NCBI GenBank assembly: GCA_030998225.1
Contig: JAPYXD010000698.1
Location: 10,643,001-10,707,000, forward strand
Direction of reading: 5' to 3'
DNA: 64,000 bases
Origin: Diplolepis rosae
Taxonomy: Eukaryota; Arthropoda; Insecta; Hymenoptera; Diplolepididae
Below are positions 1 to 11,681 of the stretch, piece by piece; the stretch's first letter is position 1, and each line of letters opens with the position of its first letter. The translations under genes and the position numbers were made by a program. Under the pieces are notes generated by a model, which saw only the letters and a program-made list of their open reading frames with translations, searched no databases and was not told where the DNA came from.

Positions 1-141
1 TATTTCAGTCAGTTCCACGATCTGAGAACACTTGCTAGCCTGTGTCTGCTGCGGCGAGTTAACCGAGCAAGAAGGAAGAAGAGTTGGAAAAACTGACCGC
101 GGCACAATGAAACGCAGTAACGCACGATCTGGCCACAGCGA

Positions 142-204
142 TTCCCTGACTAAACCTTAAATTCCCTGACTTTTCCCTGACTTCCCTGACTTGTGGCAAC
201 CCTG
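142..204. mobile_element. Terminal remnant of a TIR element
   Basis: The minus strand begins CAGGGTTGCCACAAGTCAGG, and the motif CCCTGACTT recurs several times over 60 bases. Ends of the form CAGGGTNGCCAC followed by GGGAA-rich sequence are typical of some insect hAT-like non-autonomous elements, and the element at 60,020 starts almost the same way (CAGGGTGGCCG). Only this end is recognised. Nothing firm is seen at 1-141. Confidence 0.3.
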
Positions 205-227
205 CAATTGTGCCTCGGCGTCAAAAT

Positions 228-282
228 CGGGCGAAATGTTCATACCGCCCGCTTCAACGGGCGAAAATGTTCATACCGCCCG
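228..282. repeat. Two tandem hairpin units
   Basis: Two near-identical units (228-251 and 258-282) each consist of CGGGCG, a 12-13 nt loop containing ATGTTCATAC, and CGCCCG, so each folds into a perfect 6-bp GC stem. They differ by a single A in the loop. They sit in a local GC-rich patch (about 200-480) that has open frames in several phases but no recognisable protein. Confidence 0.65.
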
Positions 283-578
283 AACCTTGACTGCCCATGG
301 CTAACTACGCACTCGCACGCAACGCGACTTTTTCCACCAATTTGGACACAAAACGTCGTGTGCACCTCGAGCGACATGGTAGCGATGTGACTCGTGTGAA
401 TACCGCCCTCGCTACGCTGGGGCGGGTACACTTCGCACTCGTCACAATCGCCACCATGCCGCCCTTGGTACACAATCTGCTATTTTTAAACTATATGATT
501 GGTTTCTTCCCCATTAAATTAAAAAGTAGGGTATGTTTAATAATAGGTTGTATATTTGAAAAGTTCTGAATGTAGACA

Positions 579-649
579 TAATAATTAATTTTTTTTTGAA
601 AGAAAAAATTCATCATCGTTCAATGAACGTTCAAACTATAAGTACATTG
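579..649 (+). repeat. Dispersed repeat, copy 1
   Basis: About 70 bases resemble 2166-2236 in the same orientation, sharing GATGAACGTTC/CAATGAACGTTC and ACTATAA(A/G)TACAT. The family is not known to me. Confidence 0.5.
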
Positions 650-764
650 TTAATATGGGGTTGGAGGCCTAAGTAGAATCTACTAGGCATTTTCACTTCC
701 ATAAACATTTAACTTCACTTCTTCAAACTCTGGAGTTATTATTCCTATTAAAAATGTATATAGA

Positions 765-1007
765 GAGATTTTGTTTTTCAATTTCTGCAATAAAGAAGCA
801 TTTATCAAAAAATTTTATTTGGGAAAATATGTTTTATTATGCAGAAGGAATTAAATTAAATAATAAAATTATTCAAATAGAAAAACCAGTGAAAATTAGT
901 CAAAATTGTTTAGTTTGATTTTTTTTTTGCATAATAAAACGAACTTTCACAAATAAAATTTTTTCGATCAATTCTTCTTTGTTGCAGAAATTAAAAAATA
1001 AGATCCC
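765..1007. mobile_element. Foldback element (MITE-like)
   Basis: The left arm (about 765-843) and right arm (about 928-1007) are inverted copies of each other. The shared core reads ATTTCTGCAA(T/C)AAAGAAG, followed by AAAATTTTATTTG and TTTTATTATGC. No coding content is present. The surroundings (650-765) hold nothing recognisable. Confidence 0.65.
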
Positions 1008-1211
1008 CTTAGATACATTTTCAATGGGAGCAATACCTCCAGGATTTGACGAAGTAAAGTTAGCTATTTATGGAAATGAAAATCGTTAATATTTTGTCTC
1101 ATTTTAAATACAATATGTGTGAGTTACTCGAATCTTTTGAATAACCTCTGATTTTGCGTAATATAAACTGAAAAAGTATTCAAATAAAATATTAGTACAT
1201 TGTTTTTTGTA

Positions 1212-1687
1212 CATTGTTTTCGTATCTCGTATAATTTAACTGGAAAATGGAATTTTGATATTGACTTTTTTCGAATTTGAATATGCTGTAACATTTATAA
1301 TTTTGATTTAATCAAAAAATGTTATCAGGATAATTTTTAGAGATTTATGAGCACTATCTAAAACCAGTATAGAAATTTTTGATTTTTTCAAAAAATTATT
1401 TTCAAAAACACAAAAGTAGTGCTCAACCACTCAATTTTGATTGGATGTGGCTGGTTAACGAACTTGTCCTTACTTTTTCGGCTCCGATAAAGTGTACCAA
1501 AGCTCAATTCAATCTGATAATTCTATCGAGAATTATGCCGCACAAGACCTACTACAGACAGACACTTTCGTAAAAACCCTTTTTTCGGACTCAAGGGGTC
1601 TCAAAACGTAAAGATTTGATGAAAATTTCGAAAGTCATTTTTCACATAAAACCAATACCTTCTCATCCATGATGAGAATGTAAAAAA
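1212..1687 (-). mobile_element. HINE-like element, 5' fragment
   Basis: This is colinear with the ends of the longer copies at 10,227-11,634 and 55,286-56,575. It contains the CTTTTTCGGCTCCGATAAAG segment, a CAGACAGACA tract and the GGGGGTCTC-type segment (here AGGGGTCTC), and ends with CATGATGAGAATGT. Only the part that I take as the element's 5' end (on the minus strand) remains. Confidence 0.7.
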
Positions 1688-1908
1688 CAAGGCCTCAAAC
1701 CCATAGAAAGAAATAATCCAATTAAATCTTATATTATCTGAGAACCACCTATTTTACGCGAAAAAAAATATGGGATGAAAATGTGTACAACCTTCTGTGG
1801 ACAAATTTTTTCTATTACATGCGTAAATTTTATTTTTTAACGTTTTTTTACATGCCTTGCTAGTTTTTGTGGAACTAAAGTGTCATAAAGATAATTTGTA
1901 GAGCTTTT

Positions 1909-2118
1909 TAAGGCCGTTTGGTTAGGTATGTTGTTATCAATTCTTTACGACCGCTTTATTAATAAAATAACAATTTTTAAAAAATTTCTGGAGAAGACAG
2001 CAATGCAGGAAAATGTAACGCATTACTGTCTTCTCCGGAAAATTTGTTTAAATTATTATTTTAATCATAAAGCAGTCATATAAAATTGGTGATGACAGAG
2101 TCTACCACACGGCCTTAA
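1909..2118. mobile_element. Foldback element of about 210 bp
   Basis: A long imperfect palindrome starts TAAGGCCGT and ends ACGGCCTTA. Its centre pairs GGAGAAGACAGCAATGC with GCATTACTGTCTTCTCC around an 11-13 nt loop. No coding content is present. Confidence 0.7.
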
Positions 2119-2165
2119 GTATATATAATGACAAATTGTATATTTGTAGGGTCCTAAATATAAAT

Positions 2166-2236
2166 ATAATCATTAATTTTGTTTTGAAACAAAAAATTTG
2201 TCATTGTTCGATGAACGTTCAGAACTATAAATACAT
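2166..2236 (+). repeat. Dispersed repeat, copy 2
   Basis: This is the partner of the repeat at 579-649, with the same order of motifs. The stretch 2240-3235 holds nothing I recognise. Confidence 0.5.
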
Positions 2237-3241
2237 ACAATATCAACTTTCTTAGCGACATTCAAATTTCAAAATAGCCTTATATCTATATCCTTGAAAT
2301 ATTTTCCGTAACATTACAATTGCTTACTAACATGAAAAGACTATTTGATGAGAATGAAGAATATTATGCATATTTCACTTGTTTCAGATTTCCATTATAG
2401 CATTTTTGTTACAATTTCTTTAGGGTTTTCATATCATATGGTTTCCTAATTTTTTACTGAGTTGTAGTAGTAGACGTATAATCATCAAAAAAGTATATGG
2501 TACATCTTAACAATAGCTTCTACGTCTCTTTAGAGACCAAAGGACCATAAAGCTTACAGAAGTACATCAAATTGTCAACTCCTTTGCACACTCATCCATG
2601 TTGCATGTAGTACTGAATCCACTGCCTATTCCATTAACATAACCAAACCGAGACGTAATTTTTGCAGGTAGTAAAAAATAACTTTTACGAGGTGTATAAC
2701 CACTGTTCTAAAGTAGAGTCATATTTAAAGTTAGGTACAAATTCTAAACTGTATTGATATTTTAAAAATAGAAATTATTGGTTCAACGATATTTTCCTAT
2801 GGTTAGGTTTTACTGAAAAGTAACAGTATAAAATTTGATTACTTCTTTTGGAAAATCCCTACGAAAATCGTCAATAGTAAAAGAATTCGATAAAATACTA
2901 AAAGAAGCTAATTAATTCTGCATAATATTTATTGTATTATTCTTTTATAATTTCATTGGTATGATAAAATATAACTTCAAGAATTACTACAAAAAAATAT
3001 TTTATTTTAGAATTCACAAAATAAGATGCATTGGTATGGCAATATGCACGTTTATGTTTGTACAGTAAAATGATTAAATCGTCAGCTAATTGTATGCGGC
3101 TTCACAAATAAAAATGCCTTATGGCTAATTAACCCTAAGAATTCGTTTTAACAATATTATATTTTGCTCAAAACAAATAAACATTTTTATTACGACATGC
3201 CCCGGAAGTTAGAACCGCTCACATAATATTTTCAAAAAATA

Positions 3242-3644
3242 AAAGTTGTGCTAGGTTGTACTAGAGGTGTGTTGTTTTGTGCCGTAAACAATTTTTTGAA
3301 AAATCGAAAATTATCGCCACAAATTTTGAAAACCTTTTTCTTTCTGAAACTACAACTTTGCCCTAACATAAAACTAATGGTTGTTTTAGGTGAGGAGATC
3401 TTCCTGTGGAGAAAGAGATGTCGGTACATCTAATTTTTGTGCTGACAACAGAAATTTCGAAACTTTGCCCGCTTTTCGAAAAAAAAGAAACTAAAAATTG
3501 CTTCAGACGCAAAAGTCAAAGTTTTGCTGCATTTACCAAACCCCCAACTCTAAAAATATTTGTTAAAAAACCGGCACCAAAAAATCAAAATTTCGGAAAA
3601 AATAAATTTCAAAAATTGAAAACTTGTGCTGAGTTGTGCTAGGC
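3242..3644 (+). repeat. Segment bounded by short direct repeats
   Basis: TTGTGCTAGGTTGTACTAG (3246 region) and TTGTGCTGAGTTGTGCTAG (3624 region) are diverged direct copies about 380 bases apart, and the interval is A-rich. It may be a decayed element or chance duplication. Confidence 0.3.
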
Positions 3645-3811
3645 GACTACAACAAAAAAATCTAATAACATTTTCCAATGTGATTAATATATCTAATATT
3701 TAATGATATGACTTTCAACAATTAAAAAAATAAACTCACATCCACCTTTCGGATTTTGTACACAAAATATAACTGAGAATTTTCTATTGTGGAATTTTTT
3801 TTGGGATAGGT

Positions 3812-4120
3812 GTGCAGCTGTTGCGATTACGTTGATCCTTCTGGTCCAGCCCTTCGTATCAGAATCTCTTCTCCTCTTTCAACAGAAGAAACCATGTCAG
3901 GTAGTCAGATAGCCGGGAGGATGGCACCTGCCTCTTGCGGTATTTGTTCATCTCGTCCTTTTTTCCGCTCTTTTCTCTCCTTGAGCACGCGATGCTCTTC
4001 TTATGGCACGAGGCCCACCTTCCAAATTATAAGCCTGCTTCTCTCGTGGCGAATTTCGCAACAAAAGGCTCCATTGATCCTGTGCTCTAGACATTTCAAG
4101 GATTTCAGCTCTTGAAAAAC
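3812..4120 (-). pseudogene. Unidentified coding remnant, frame-broken
   Basis: Read on the minus strand from about 4118, one frame stays open for 58 codons. It has a strongly protein-like, Arg/Glu/Ala-rich composition and includes the run NLEGGPRAIRRASRAQGEKR. It then meets a stop, and a second frame continues the same kind of composition to about 3815, with one further internal stop. GC content is clearly higher than the flanks. I do not recognise the family. It could be a decayed transposon gene, a processed pseudogene or an old exon; the frameshift and internal stop argue against an active gene. Confidence 0.4.
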
Positions 4121-4527
4121 CAACTAAAGACGTTTGATCAAAATAATAAAATATAGTGTAGCCCTATAAAATTTTTGATTAATCGAAATTGAAAATTTTA
4201 AAAGTCTGTTTATCAAGTTTTTAGAAGCAAAAGATACTTTTTTACAAGGATTGATCCTCTCTGCTGTTTGGAAATCTGATTTAAGTCGTAAATGATAACA
4301 TGTGCTCAATTATTTTGAATGATTTGAATAGAGTTTTTGTTATTTCACTCCATTTTTATAGTAAAGGAAAAAGTTTTGACACTTTTTTTCGATAAATGGA
4401 AGGAGTTAACTTATCGCAACACAAGTTTTAATGCAGCCCGTTCCGATTGGTTAAGGTAGTTGTCGTGTGGAAATCAAGTCTCTGGAAAAAAGAAGTTTCT
4501 CTATGATTTTAAGACTTGAAATGACAT

Positions 4528-5047
4528 GATCAGTCGTGTCTTATAAAAGAAAAATATTATTTTTTATGGGAATAATTTAAAACTCAAGGAAAGTAATACT
4601 TTTCATAATGTTTTTTGTAGTAAAATTTTTCCTTACTATCGCTCCTTACGAATTTTATAAAAATGATTGGATTTTCATAAATCATGACTTATATTTTCGG
4701 GAAAAAAATTCTCTACAACCCTATTGTACCTAATTTGGAATATAGGTAAAAAATCTGTAAATATAGTTATTGTTGGAAAATCATTCTTTAAAAAAAATTT
4801 TTTTAACGATTTTAATCCTTGGAGGCTTTACTTTTAAAAGTGGGTACAGTAGAGTTGTAGAGAATATTTTCCCCGTAAATATAAGCTAAGATTCATGAAA
4901 ATCCAATCATTTTTTAAAAAATTATAAGAAGCGATAATGAAGAAAAATTATATTACAAAAAACATTATTAAAAGTATTATTTTTCGTAAGTTTCAACTTG
5001 TTTTCATAAAAAATATCGTTTTTTTCTTTCATAAGACACGATTGATA
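4528..5047. mobile_element. Large foldback element of about 520 bp
   Basis: Two arms of about 200 bp (4528-4730 and 4843-5047) are inverted copies around a spacer of about 110 bp. Outer ends pair TCGTGTCTTAT with ATAAGACACGA, the middle pairs AATGATTGGATTTTCAT with ATGAAAATCCAATCATT, and the inner ends pair CTACAACCCTATTGTACC with GGTACAGTAGAGTTGTAG. No coding content is present. From 5050 to 6570 I see no gene; 5700-5960 is a GC-richer patch. Confidence 0.75.
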
Positions 5048-6566
5048 TTACCTTGTCCTTTGAGATCAGAGACACAATAATTTAAAGGTTTGAGGTACTC
5101 GTAATTACTGTAACAATCTATTCGATAACATTTTTGTTCTCTTTAGGAGTTTCTTTTTATACAAATTCAGTAGTCGCTGACACCTTCTAAAAACAAGAAT
5201 TCAATAATAATGTTGTCAGCATGAAATAATGCGTATTTAATTTTCTACTCGAAATTGACATTATTTTGATTGATAAACAAGGACTGATTCGATTACGAAC
5301 ATTTTTATTCCTTGGAGATAAATAACTTTTTAATATTCAGTAACTTTTTGAACTTCTATCTAAATTAACAAGAAGCTTATCTTCTTTAGAGGATTTGCTT
5401 TTGTGATAGACAACTGAAGTGCCTCTTACACTAATTTTTGCTTCAAGGGGTGGAATCTACAGGTGGTTTCCGGTTCGGTAATTGACCAATTACGAACTCG
5501 ATAACAAGGTAGAGATTCTACTAATGAGTACAATTATTTCAAGAAATACATAGAGCATTTCACAAATTTATAAATTTTAAGTAAACAAAGAACTCTTTCA
5601 AATATAATTTAGTAATTTAATATATTTTTTAACTTCTTTTTAGTATAAATTTTGAAAAAATTGGGAGATTCCTATTATATCTGCCACAAGTAATTTTAGT
5701 ATTCTCTAGAATTCGAATTTAAGCAAGCCAACTTCTTGCGTAGCGATCGAGTTGAGGAAACATAAAGAATTTTAACTTTACCTCGCTCCGTATCTCCATC
5801 TCTTTCTTTTTTCCGTACGCCTTTTTTACCTTTTTTCGCACTTTTCCTTATTTCTGGATTTCGCTTTGCCACCCTCAACACTGCGAAAAAAGCTTCGAGT
5901 ACCAACGTGCTAGGCTTTAGAGGCACGGAGCGGAGTTTTCTCGTTAATTAATGGATGGAAGTAATTAAGATGGCCAGACTCATCTCAACGATAGACCCCG
6001 TGAGATCAACATGAGCACGGACTGACCGTTTCACTTGTCCTTCTTTAGTGCTTGATTCTGCACTATAGCCTTTTGAGAGTGTGTTTCCCTTCGTGGAAAC
6101 TTTGAATGAAGTATTGCATTGTTCAGCGTCAGATTGGTAATTTATGAATGGAAGAAGAAAAGTTTGAAGGGCAGTTTAGGCGAGCTCATTTTCGTAAGTA
6201 AAAGAGAGAATAACAGTTGCCTGAATTTGAAAGTATTTGATATTAGTATTTTTAAACAGAATTACCTACTAGTGAATCTTTAGGTCATTGAAATAGTAAT
6301 TTATTTAGAGTTTTTTTTTATTATTATTTAAATTTCATAATAACTAAAAAATCATTTTTACAAATTAAATAATAATAAATAATAAAATAATTTTACAACA
6401 TTAAATATCAAGATATTGCAAATTTAATGCAAAAAATTATAATGTGACCCAAAAATTATAAATTACAACATTTTTATTAAATTCTTGTTGTTTTAACATA
6501 TAGCCAGTATCTTCTTTCTTTGTATTGAAAAAAAATTATCAAGGGTATGTATTAAAAAACGTAATT

Positions 6567-6608
6567 GACACTGAAGAGGGTCCCCGCATATGTTGCTAAA
6601 ACGTTTGC
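6567..6608 (+). ncRNA. Decayed hammerhead ribozyme motif
   Basis: The core CTGAAGA (6571-6577) is intact and the 3' part reads AAAACGTTTGCG. Compared with the copy at 12,879, the G of the conserved GAAA has become A, stem II has lost most pairing, and one of the four stem I pairs is lost. It is best read as an inactive relic of the same Penelope-type ribozyme. The stretch 6610-7890 holds nothing else that I can name. Confidence 0.5.
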
Positions 6609-7894
6609 GTTTTTTATAATATATAGTGAAAAACATTTTTCAAAATATTATATCCTGAAAATGAGCAAAACCATTAATGTTTGCTAATTATTAAAATATC
6701 AAAAGATAATCAATTTGTAAGTAAATGTTTTCAGTTTCAAAAATTTCTGTTTTTATTTGAGGAGCATTATTATTATTTTTCTCTGATGGACTATTTTTTT
6801 TATATTAAAATCAGTCAATCAAGAAATCAAATGCGTTTGTAATTGAAAAATATAAAAGTTTGAAACAAAAAAAGTTTTAAATTTGAAAACCTATGCTAGA
6901 GATTGTTTAAAATATCTCAAAAAGTAAAAAAAGTTTTAGTTAAATATACAGTTTTCCAGTAGAAGCAATATTTTGAGTTGCAGCCCAGAGAACAATTTCA
7001 AAATTGTTGTGAATCAAAATTGATTATATTTTCGTACGTTTTTTCATTCTTTATTTAATCGTAATTTCAAAGAAAATTTTCTAGAAAAACAGTTAAAAGA
7101 GTGAAAAATATCAGATGTGCATGAAATACCAGTCAACAGGTATTATACAACAGAAAAATCGGCATCTTCTGTTCAATCGTTGTAGAACAACACATATTTG
7201 AGAAATATTTTTAAAAAAAATGTTATCAACTATTTTAATTAATCGAATGTAAGGCACTGAAAAAATTGTTATTGCTTTTCCAATAGTATTCCTGCAAAAG
7301 GTCCTCACATGAAACGTGCACGTGCATAGACACAATGAAAATATTCAAAAATTCCCCTTGCAAAACAGAGTGATCCCTACAAGGGGAGCTCAGTGTGTAC
7401 GTATATGGAGGTATTTACCGTTTAAACAAGCTGCGACCGCGGTATTTTCAATAAACTGTAGGGTACAACGTTGCTGGCAGCATGAAGGAAAGAAGACATC
7501 AATATTGCACTGCGCCGTGTGGATATAGGACCAGAGGAAGAGCACATGAGAGGCAAGGGGAGGTCAAATGGGAGAAGACTGAGGAGACAACACAGAAAGC
7601 CTTTGTAAGGCAAACTATTTCTGTGTTAAAACCCACCCATCGAAAATAATTTTAAGCTCAATGCAAATACTTTAAAGTCAATGTATGAAAATTACTTAGA
7701 GCTAAAGTATTAAAATATTCTACTCACAGTGGTCCCACAAGTAAAGGAAATTGTCAGCTAACATTACCTGAAATATAAAAAAATCACTTGAATAAAGAAT
7801 CACTGTGACCAAAATTTGCAAAATTTCATGATTTGTATATTGTCAGAATTAAAATGGCTAAAAGTTTATTCTACTGTTCATTTAACACTTCTTT

Positions 7895-8019
7895 CAGACA
7901 ACAACTGAAGAACGAGAACAAATTTGTCTCAGCCCGGATTCGATCCATTGATGCAAAGTGGTAATTCTGCTTCAAATCCGGGCTGAGGCAGTTTTTTATC
8001 ATTCTTTGATTGTTGTCTG
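7895..8019. mobile_element. Short foldback element of 125 bp
   Basis: CAGACAACAA at the left pairs with TTGTTGTCTG at the right end, and TCTCAGCCCGGATT pairs with AATCCGGGCTGAGG-like sequence near the centre. The whole segment folds into one imperfect hairpin. Confidence 0.65.
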
Positions 8020-8118
8020 CAAAAACCCATAAAATTGAATGCTCAATTATTTCTTATAAGATTTTACGGTAGTTATTATAATATTATTACATTTAATGTT
8101 TAGTTTGTTGTTTGGCTA

Positions 8119-8273
8119 CACTAAAAAAAATTCCAGTTAAAACAACCTTTAGACGATATTTAACATTATTTTCTGGTTAAAATAACTAGAAATTCAGGTT
8201 ATTTTTGCCAGAAAGTAATGTTAAATATGGACTAACCGGAATTCCGGTTGTTTTAACTGGACTTTTTTTTGTG
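8119..8273. mobile_element. TIR element of 155 bp
   Basis: The left end CACTAAAAAAAATTCCAGTT is mirrored by AACTGGACTTTTTTTTGTG at the right. The arms continue inward (GTTAAAACAACC with GGTTGTTTTAAC; TTTAACATTA with TAATGTTAAA), so nearly the whole element is palindromic. Confidence 0.7.
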
Positions 8274-8473
8274 AATAATAAGATCAATTCGAACATTTCT
8301 TGTTGAGAATACTGAAATTTATTTTGACATTTCGAACAATATGTTGACGTTTTATTTGTCCAAATATAATCTATCGTTCTGATCAAAATTTGCTTGGATC
8401 CATTTTATTAACTTATTATCTCATAAACGAATATAACCTTATATCGAGTAGATAATAACATAAAGGTGATGTA

Positions 8474-8808
8474 GAGGGTAAGTTTTTTATCTTGAGACAT
8501 CGAAATATCTCAAGAAATACGCATCGTACGAAAGAAATGTCCACAATAAAAACTTTTCAATTTCGAGAGGAAAAGCGACTCTGCAATAATTTAACCCACA
8601 TCCCCAAAGTAGGAGTAAAAAATGTTTATATAAAACTTACGTATGTCTCAATGGAGAATTCGAATTTGCAATAAAAAAGAGGTTCCCATTTGAGTTTCCG
8701 AAATTACCCTCCCCCTCGAAAATAAAAAGCTTCCATTCCGGATATTTTTTTCGCACAATGCTTATATATTAAGATATTTTGAAGTCTCAAGATAAAAAAC
8801 TTACCCTG
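8474..8808. mobile_element. TIR element of 335 bp, TA duplication
   Basis: The TIR is GAGGGTAAGTTTTTTATCTT at the left, with the complementary AAGATAAAAAACTTACCCTG at the right. Pairing extends to about 50 bp. TA flanks both sides (8472-8473 and 8809-8810), as expected for a Tc1/mariner-mobilised miniature element. There is no transposase. Confidence 0.75.
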
Positions 8809-10226
8809 TATATGAATTCCCCATACTTTTATCCATCATCAGAATCAAAATCTTCTAATCGAGATCTGATATTACGTACCGTCAGCTAATAATGCTGGGA
8901 ACAAAATTGTTACATATGGAACATCTATTGTGAAATTTGAGACATTGACAAAGTGAAAAAAATTCCTATTATCTTCTAAAATTACTTTGATGTGATAAAA
9001 ATATTGGAAAAAATAATTCTTCCTGGCTTTAGAAGTTAGAAAAAATATTTATTTTTAGGAACAAAATGATTATTGAGCAAAACAATTTTTCTTTTCAACC
9101 ACAGATGATTATCCTATTGCTGCCATACTTTTATTCTCAGTATACCTTCAATTAGCCAAACTGAAATAGCCTTTTTTTAACTTGCTATATTTTTTTTGTA
9201 AAATTGAATTATTGCAGAGCACAGCTGCGTCGCAACATCACAAGGCTGTTATTTTGAGCAGGACTTTTTTTACGAGACCAACCGCGTGCCAGAAATCATT
9301 ATCGAACGTCCTTTTCTACCGATTGGCTAGCTTCGGAGTTTATTTCCTCTTTTTTTCTCTTCCTACATTATTTCTTCTTCTTCACATCCTACGGTCAGAG
9401 ATTTTTATTTTCTCTTTGAATATACTTTTGTCTGTCTGCAATTTAATTCTTGCAAGCGAGAGAAGAGTCCAGGGGAAAAAATAACGCTCGCTCGAACGCC
9501 AAAGGTCGACCATCTTTTCCAGAAAAAAAGCTCACGCGATTGGCAATCAATTACCGCTAGCTAGGTACACAGCTCTTCGAAGGTAGTTTTTCCTAAGATT
9601 CTGAAAAGATAATCGCTCTGTTCTCTCAGTTAAATAAAATACACTAATCGTTTATGCAAATATGTTCAGTAGAACATGAACATATGCAAATAATTTTCTA
9701 AAATAAACTTGAATCTGAGAAGGTTTTTAAAATAGTTCTTTACGGCGATAGGATACGTTGCAGACAGATGTCCTCGTAGACAATTTCAAACTCTTATATC
9801 GCAAATAAATGCAAATTGAATTCAAATTCTTTAAAATTAGTATTATTATATTTATTTTTACTAAAAGTCTATAGGAAACGAAAATATAACGTCAGTTTTC
9901 TAGAAATGACCATTTTGAATATTTAACTGTGGAGTTACTAATAATATTAAAGAAAATGGTGAAATAATTGTACTTATGCCTAAAAACAAAAGTTTTATTT
10001 CCTGAAATAGTAAAATCGTGATCGACACATCGAGCGAATTATATTGAAATAAACCCAATAAATGTTTCATTGCTAAAAAAGAATGTTAAGTTTACAAAAG
10101 ACAACAGTAAAGTCACATCTTCTGTTTAACCGAATTACCATAGACTTTCGGAGATAGTGGAACCATATTTATAACTTTTCCTATCGAACATAGGGAATAA
10201 TTGCACCACCATAATAAAAAAAAATC

Positions 10227-11634
10227 TGCCCGCTTCGCGGGCACATTCTCATCGCGCGCAGCTCGCGTCGCTCGCAAGTTTGAGCGCGCTTAGGGCGCGC
10301 GATTCGATCTTCGCGCTCCGTTCTGTCTGGACCTCGCGCTTCGCGGTCGGTCTTGTGCTCTCCGCATACATTTAAGTTTATTTCTTATAATTTGATACTG
10401 AAGCTCAAACTAATTTTATAATTATATTACAGATGATGTGAATTACACATTTTCTCAAAGTCACTCTATTTCTTTTTGAATTTAAGTGAAACAGGAAATT
10501 CAATTTACTTAAGGCTCTATCAGCCTTAAGGAACACATTCTCATCATGACGCTCGCGCTTCGCGCTCGATTTTCTGTATACATTTCAGTAACTTTTTAAT
10601 AAATTACATGATTAAAATAATTTATTTTCTTCCAAATCTCTCAAAAAGAAAAAACAATCGTAGACTTTATTTAAGGAAACGATTTTGCAGAACAACGCTT
10701 ATTTCGTATCTCACATATTTTGGTGAAAAAAATCGAATTTTTTTAATATTAAAAATCAAAACATAAAATATACATCCTGTCCCGAAATGTCTTGATGAGA
10801 ATTTGTAGACCTCATTTAGGCAAACAATTTTCCATCTAAACGTTTTTTTTGTATCTCACATATTTTGTCTAAAAAATGGAATTTTTTGAATTTTAATCGT
10901 ATTTTATGGAATTGAAACGAAAAATATATGTTTTATCAGAAACTGTGCGAGACAACATTTGTAGATCTTTTTGAAACGAACAACTTTGTATTCTTACGTT
11001 TTTTTCGTATTTTACATATTATTGTTAAAAAATTGAATTTTGGATTTTCAATAGTTTTTTTTAATTAAAAAGAAAAATATGCATCTTATGAAAAAATGTT
11101 ACAATTCAAATTTGTAGGTCTTTATTTATTTAATATCATTGTATCATAACGTTTTTTCGTATCTCGTATAATTTAACTGGAAAATGGAAGTTTGATATTG
11201 ACTTTTTTCAAGTTTTAATATGCTGTAACATTTCTAATTTGGATTTAATCAAAAAATGTTATCAGGATAATTTGTAGAGATTTATGAGCACTATCAAAAA
11301 ACAGTGTTGAAATTTTTGATTTTTTCAAAAAGTTATTTTCAAAAACACAAAAGTAGTGCTCAATCCCTCAATTTTGATTGGATGTGGCTGGTTAACGAAC
11401 TTGTCCTTACTTTTTCGGCTCCGATAAAGTGTACCAAAGCTCAATTCAATCTGATGATTCATCGAGATTTATGCCGCACACGACCTACTACAGACAGACA
11501 GACAGACAGACACTTTCGTAAAAACCCTTTTTTCTGACTCAGGGGGTCTCAAAACGTAAAGATTTGATAAAAATTTCAAAAGTCATTTTTCACATAAAAC
11601 CAATACCTTCTCATCCATGATGAGAATGTAAAAA
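10227..11634 (-). mobile_element. Helentron/HINE-like element, long copy
   Basis: A 14-bp inverted pair, ACATTCTCATCATG (10,535-10,548) and CATGATGAGAATGT (11,616-11,629), bounds most of the element. Beside the left member is a perfect 9-bp hairpin, CTTAAGGCT-loop-AGCCTTAAG (10,508-10,530). A second related end lies at 10,227-10,252: the palindrome TGCCCGCTTCGCGGGCA followed by CATTCTCATC. An internal CAGACAGA tract is present. Short subterminal inverted repeats, a hairpin next to only one of them, and internal microsatellites are the described hallmarks of Helentron-associated non-autonomous elements. I infer 5' to 3' runs on the minus strand. No coding frame is present. Confidence 0.55.
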
Positions 11635-11681
11635 TCAGTCATTCGTAAATTTTACCATAGTTCTTATTAGATTTCGTGAGC

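Noticed and set aside
7905..7925. CTGAAGA near 7,905 as a hammerhead core
   Set aside because: No GAAAC block or stem II follows. It is part of the palindrome at 7,895-8,019.
10227..10360. CpG-rich stretch (CGCGCTTCGCGG...) as a bacterial insertion or CpG-island promoter
   Set aside because: The same GC-rich motif recurs at other copies of the HINE-like family, so it belongs to the repeat.
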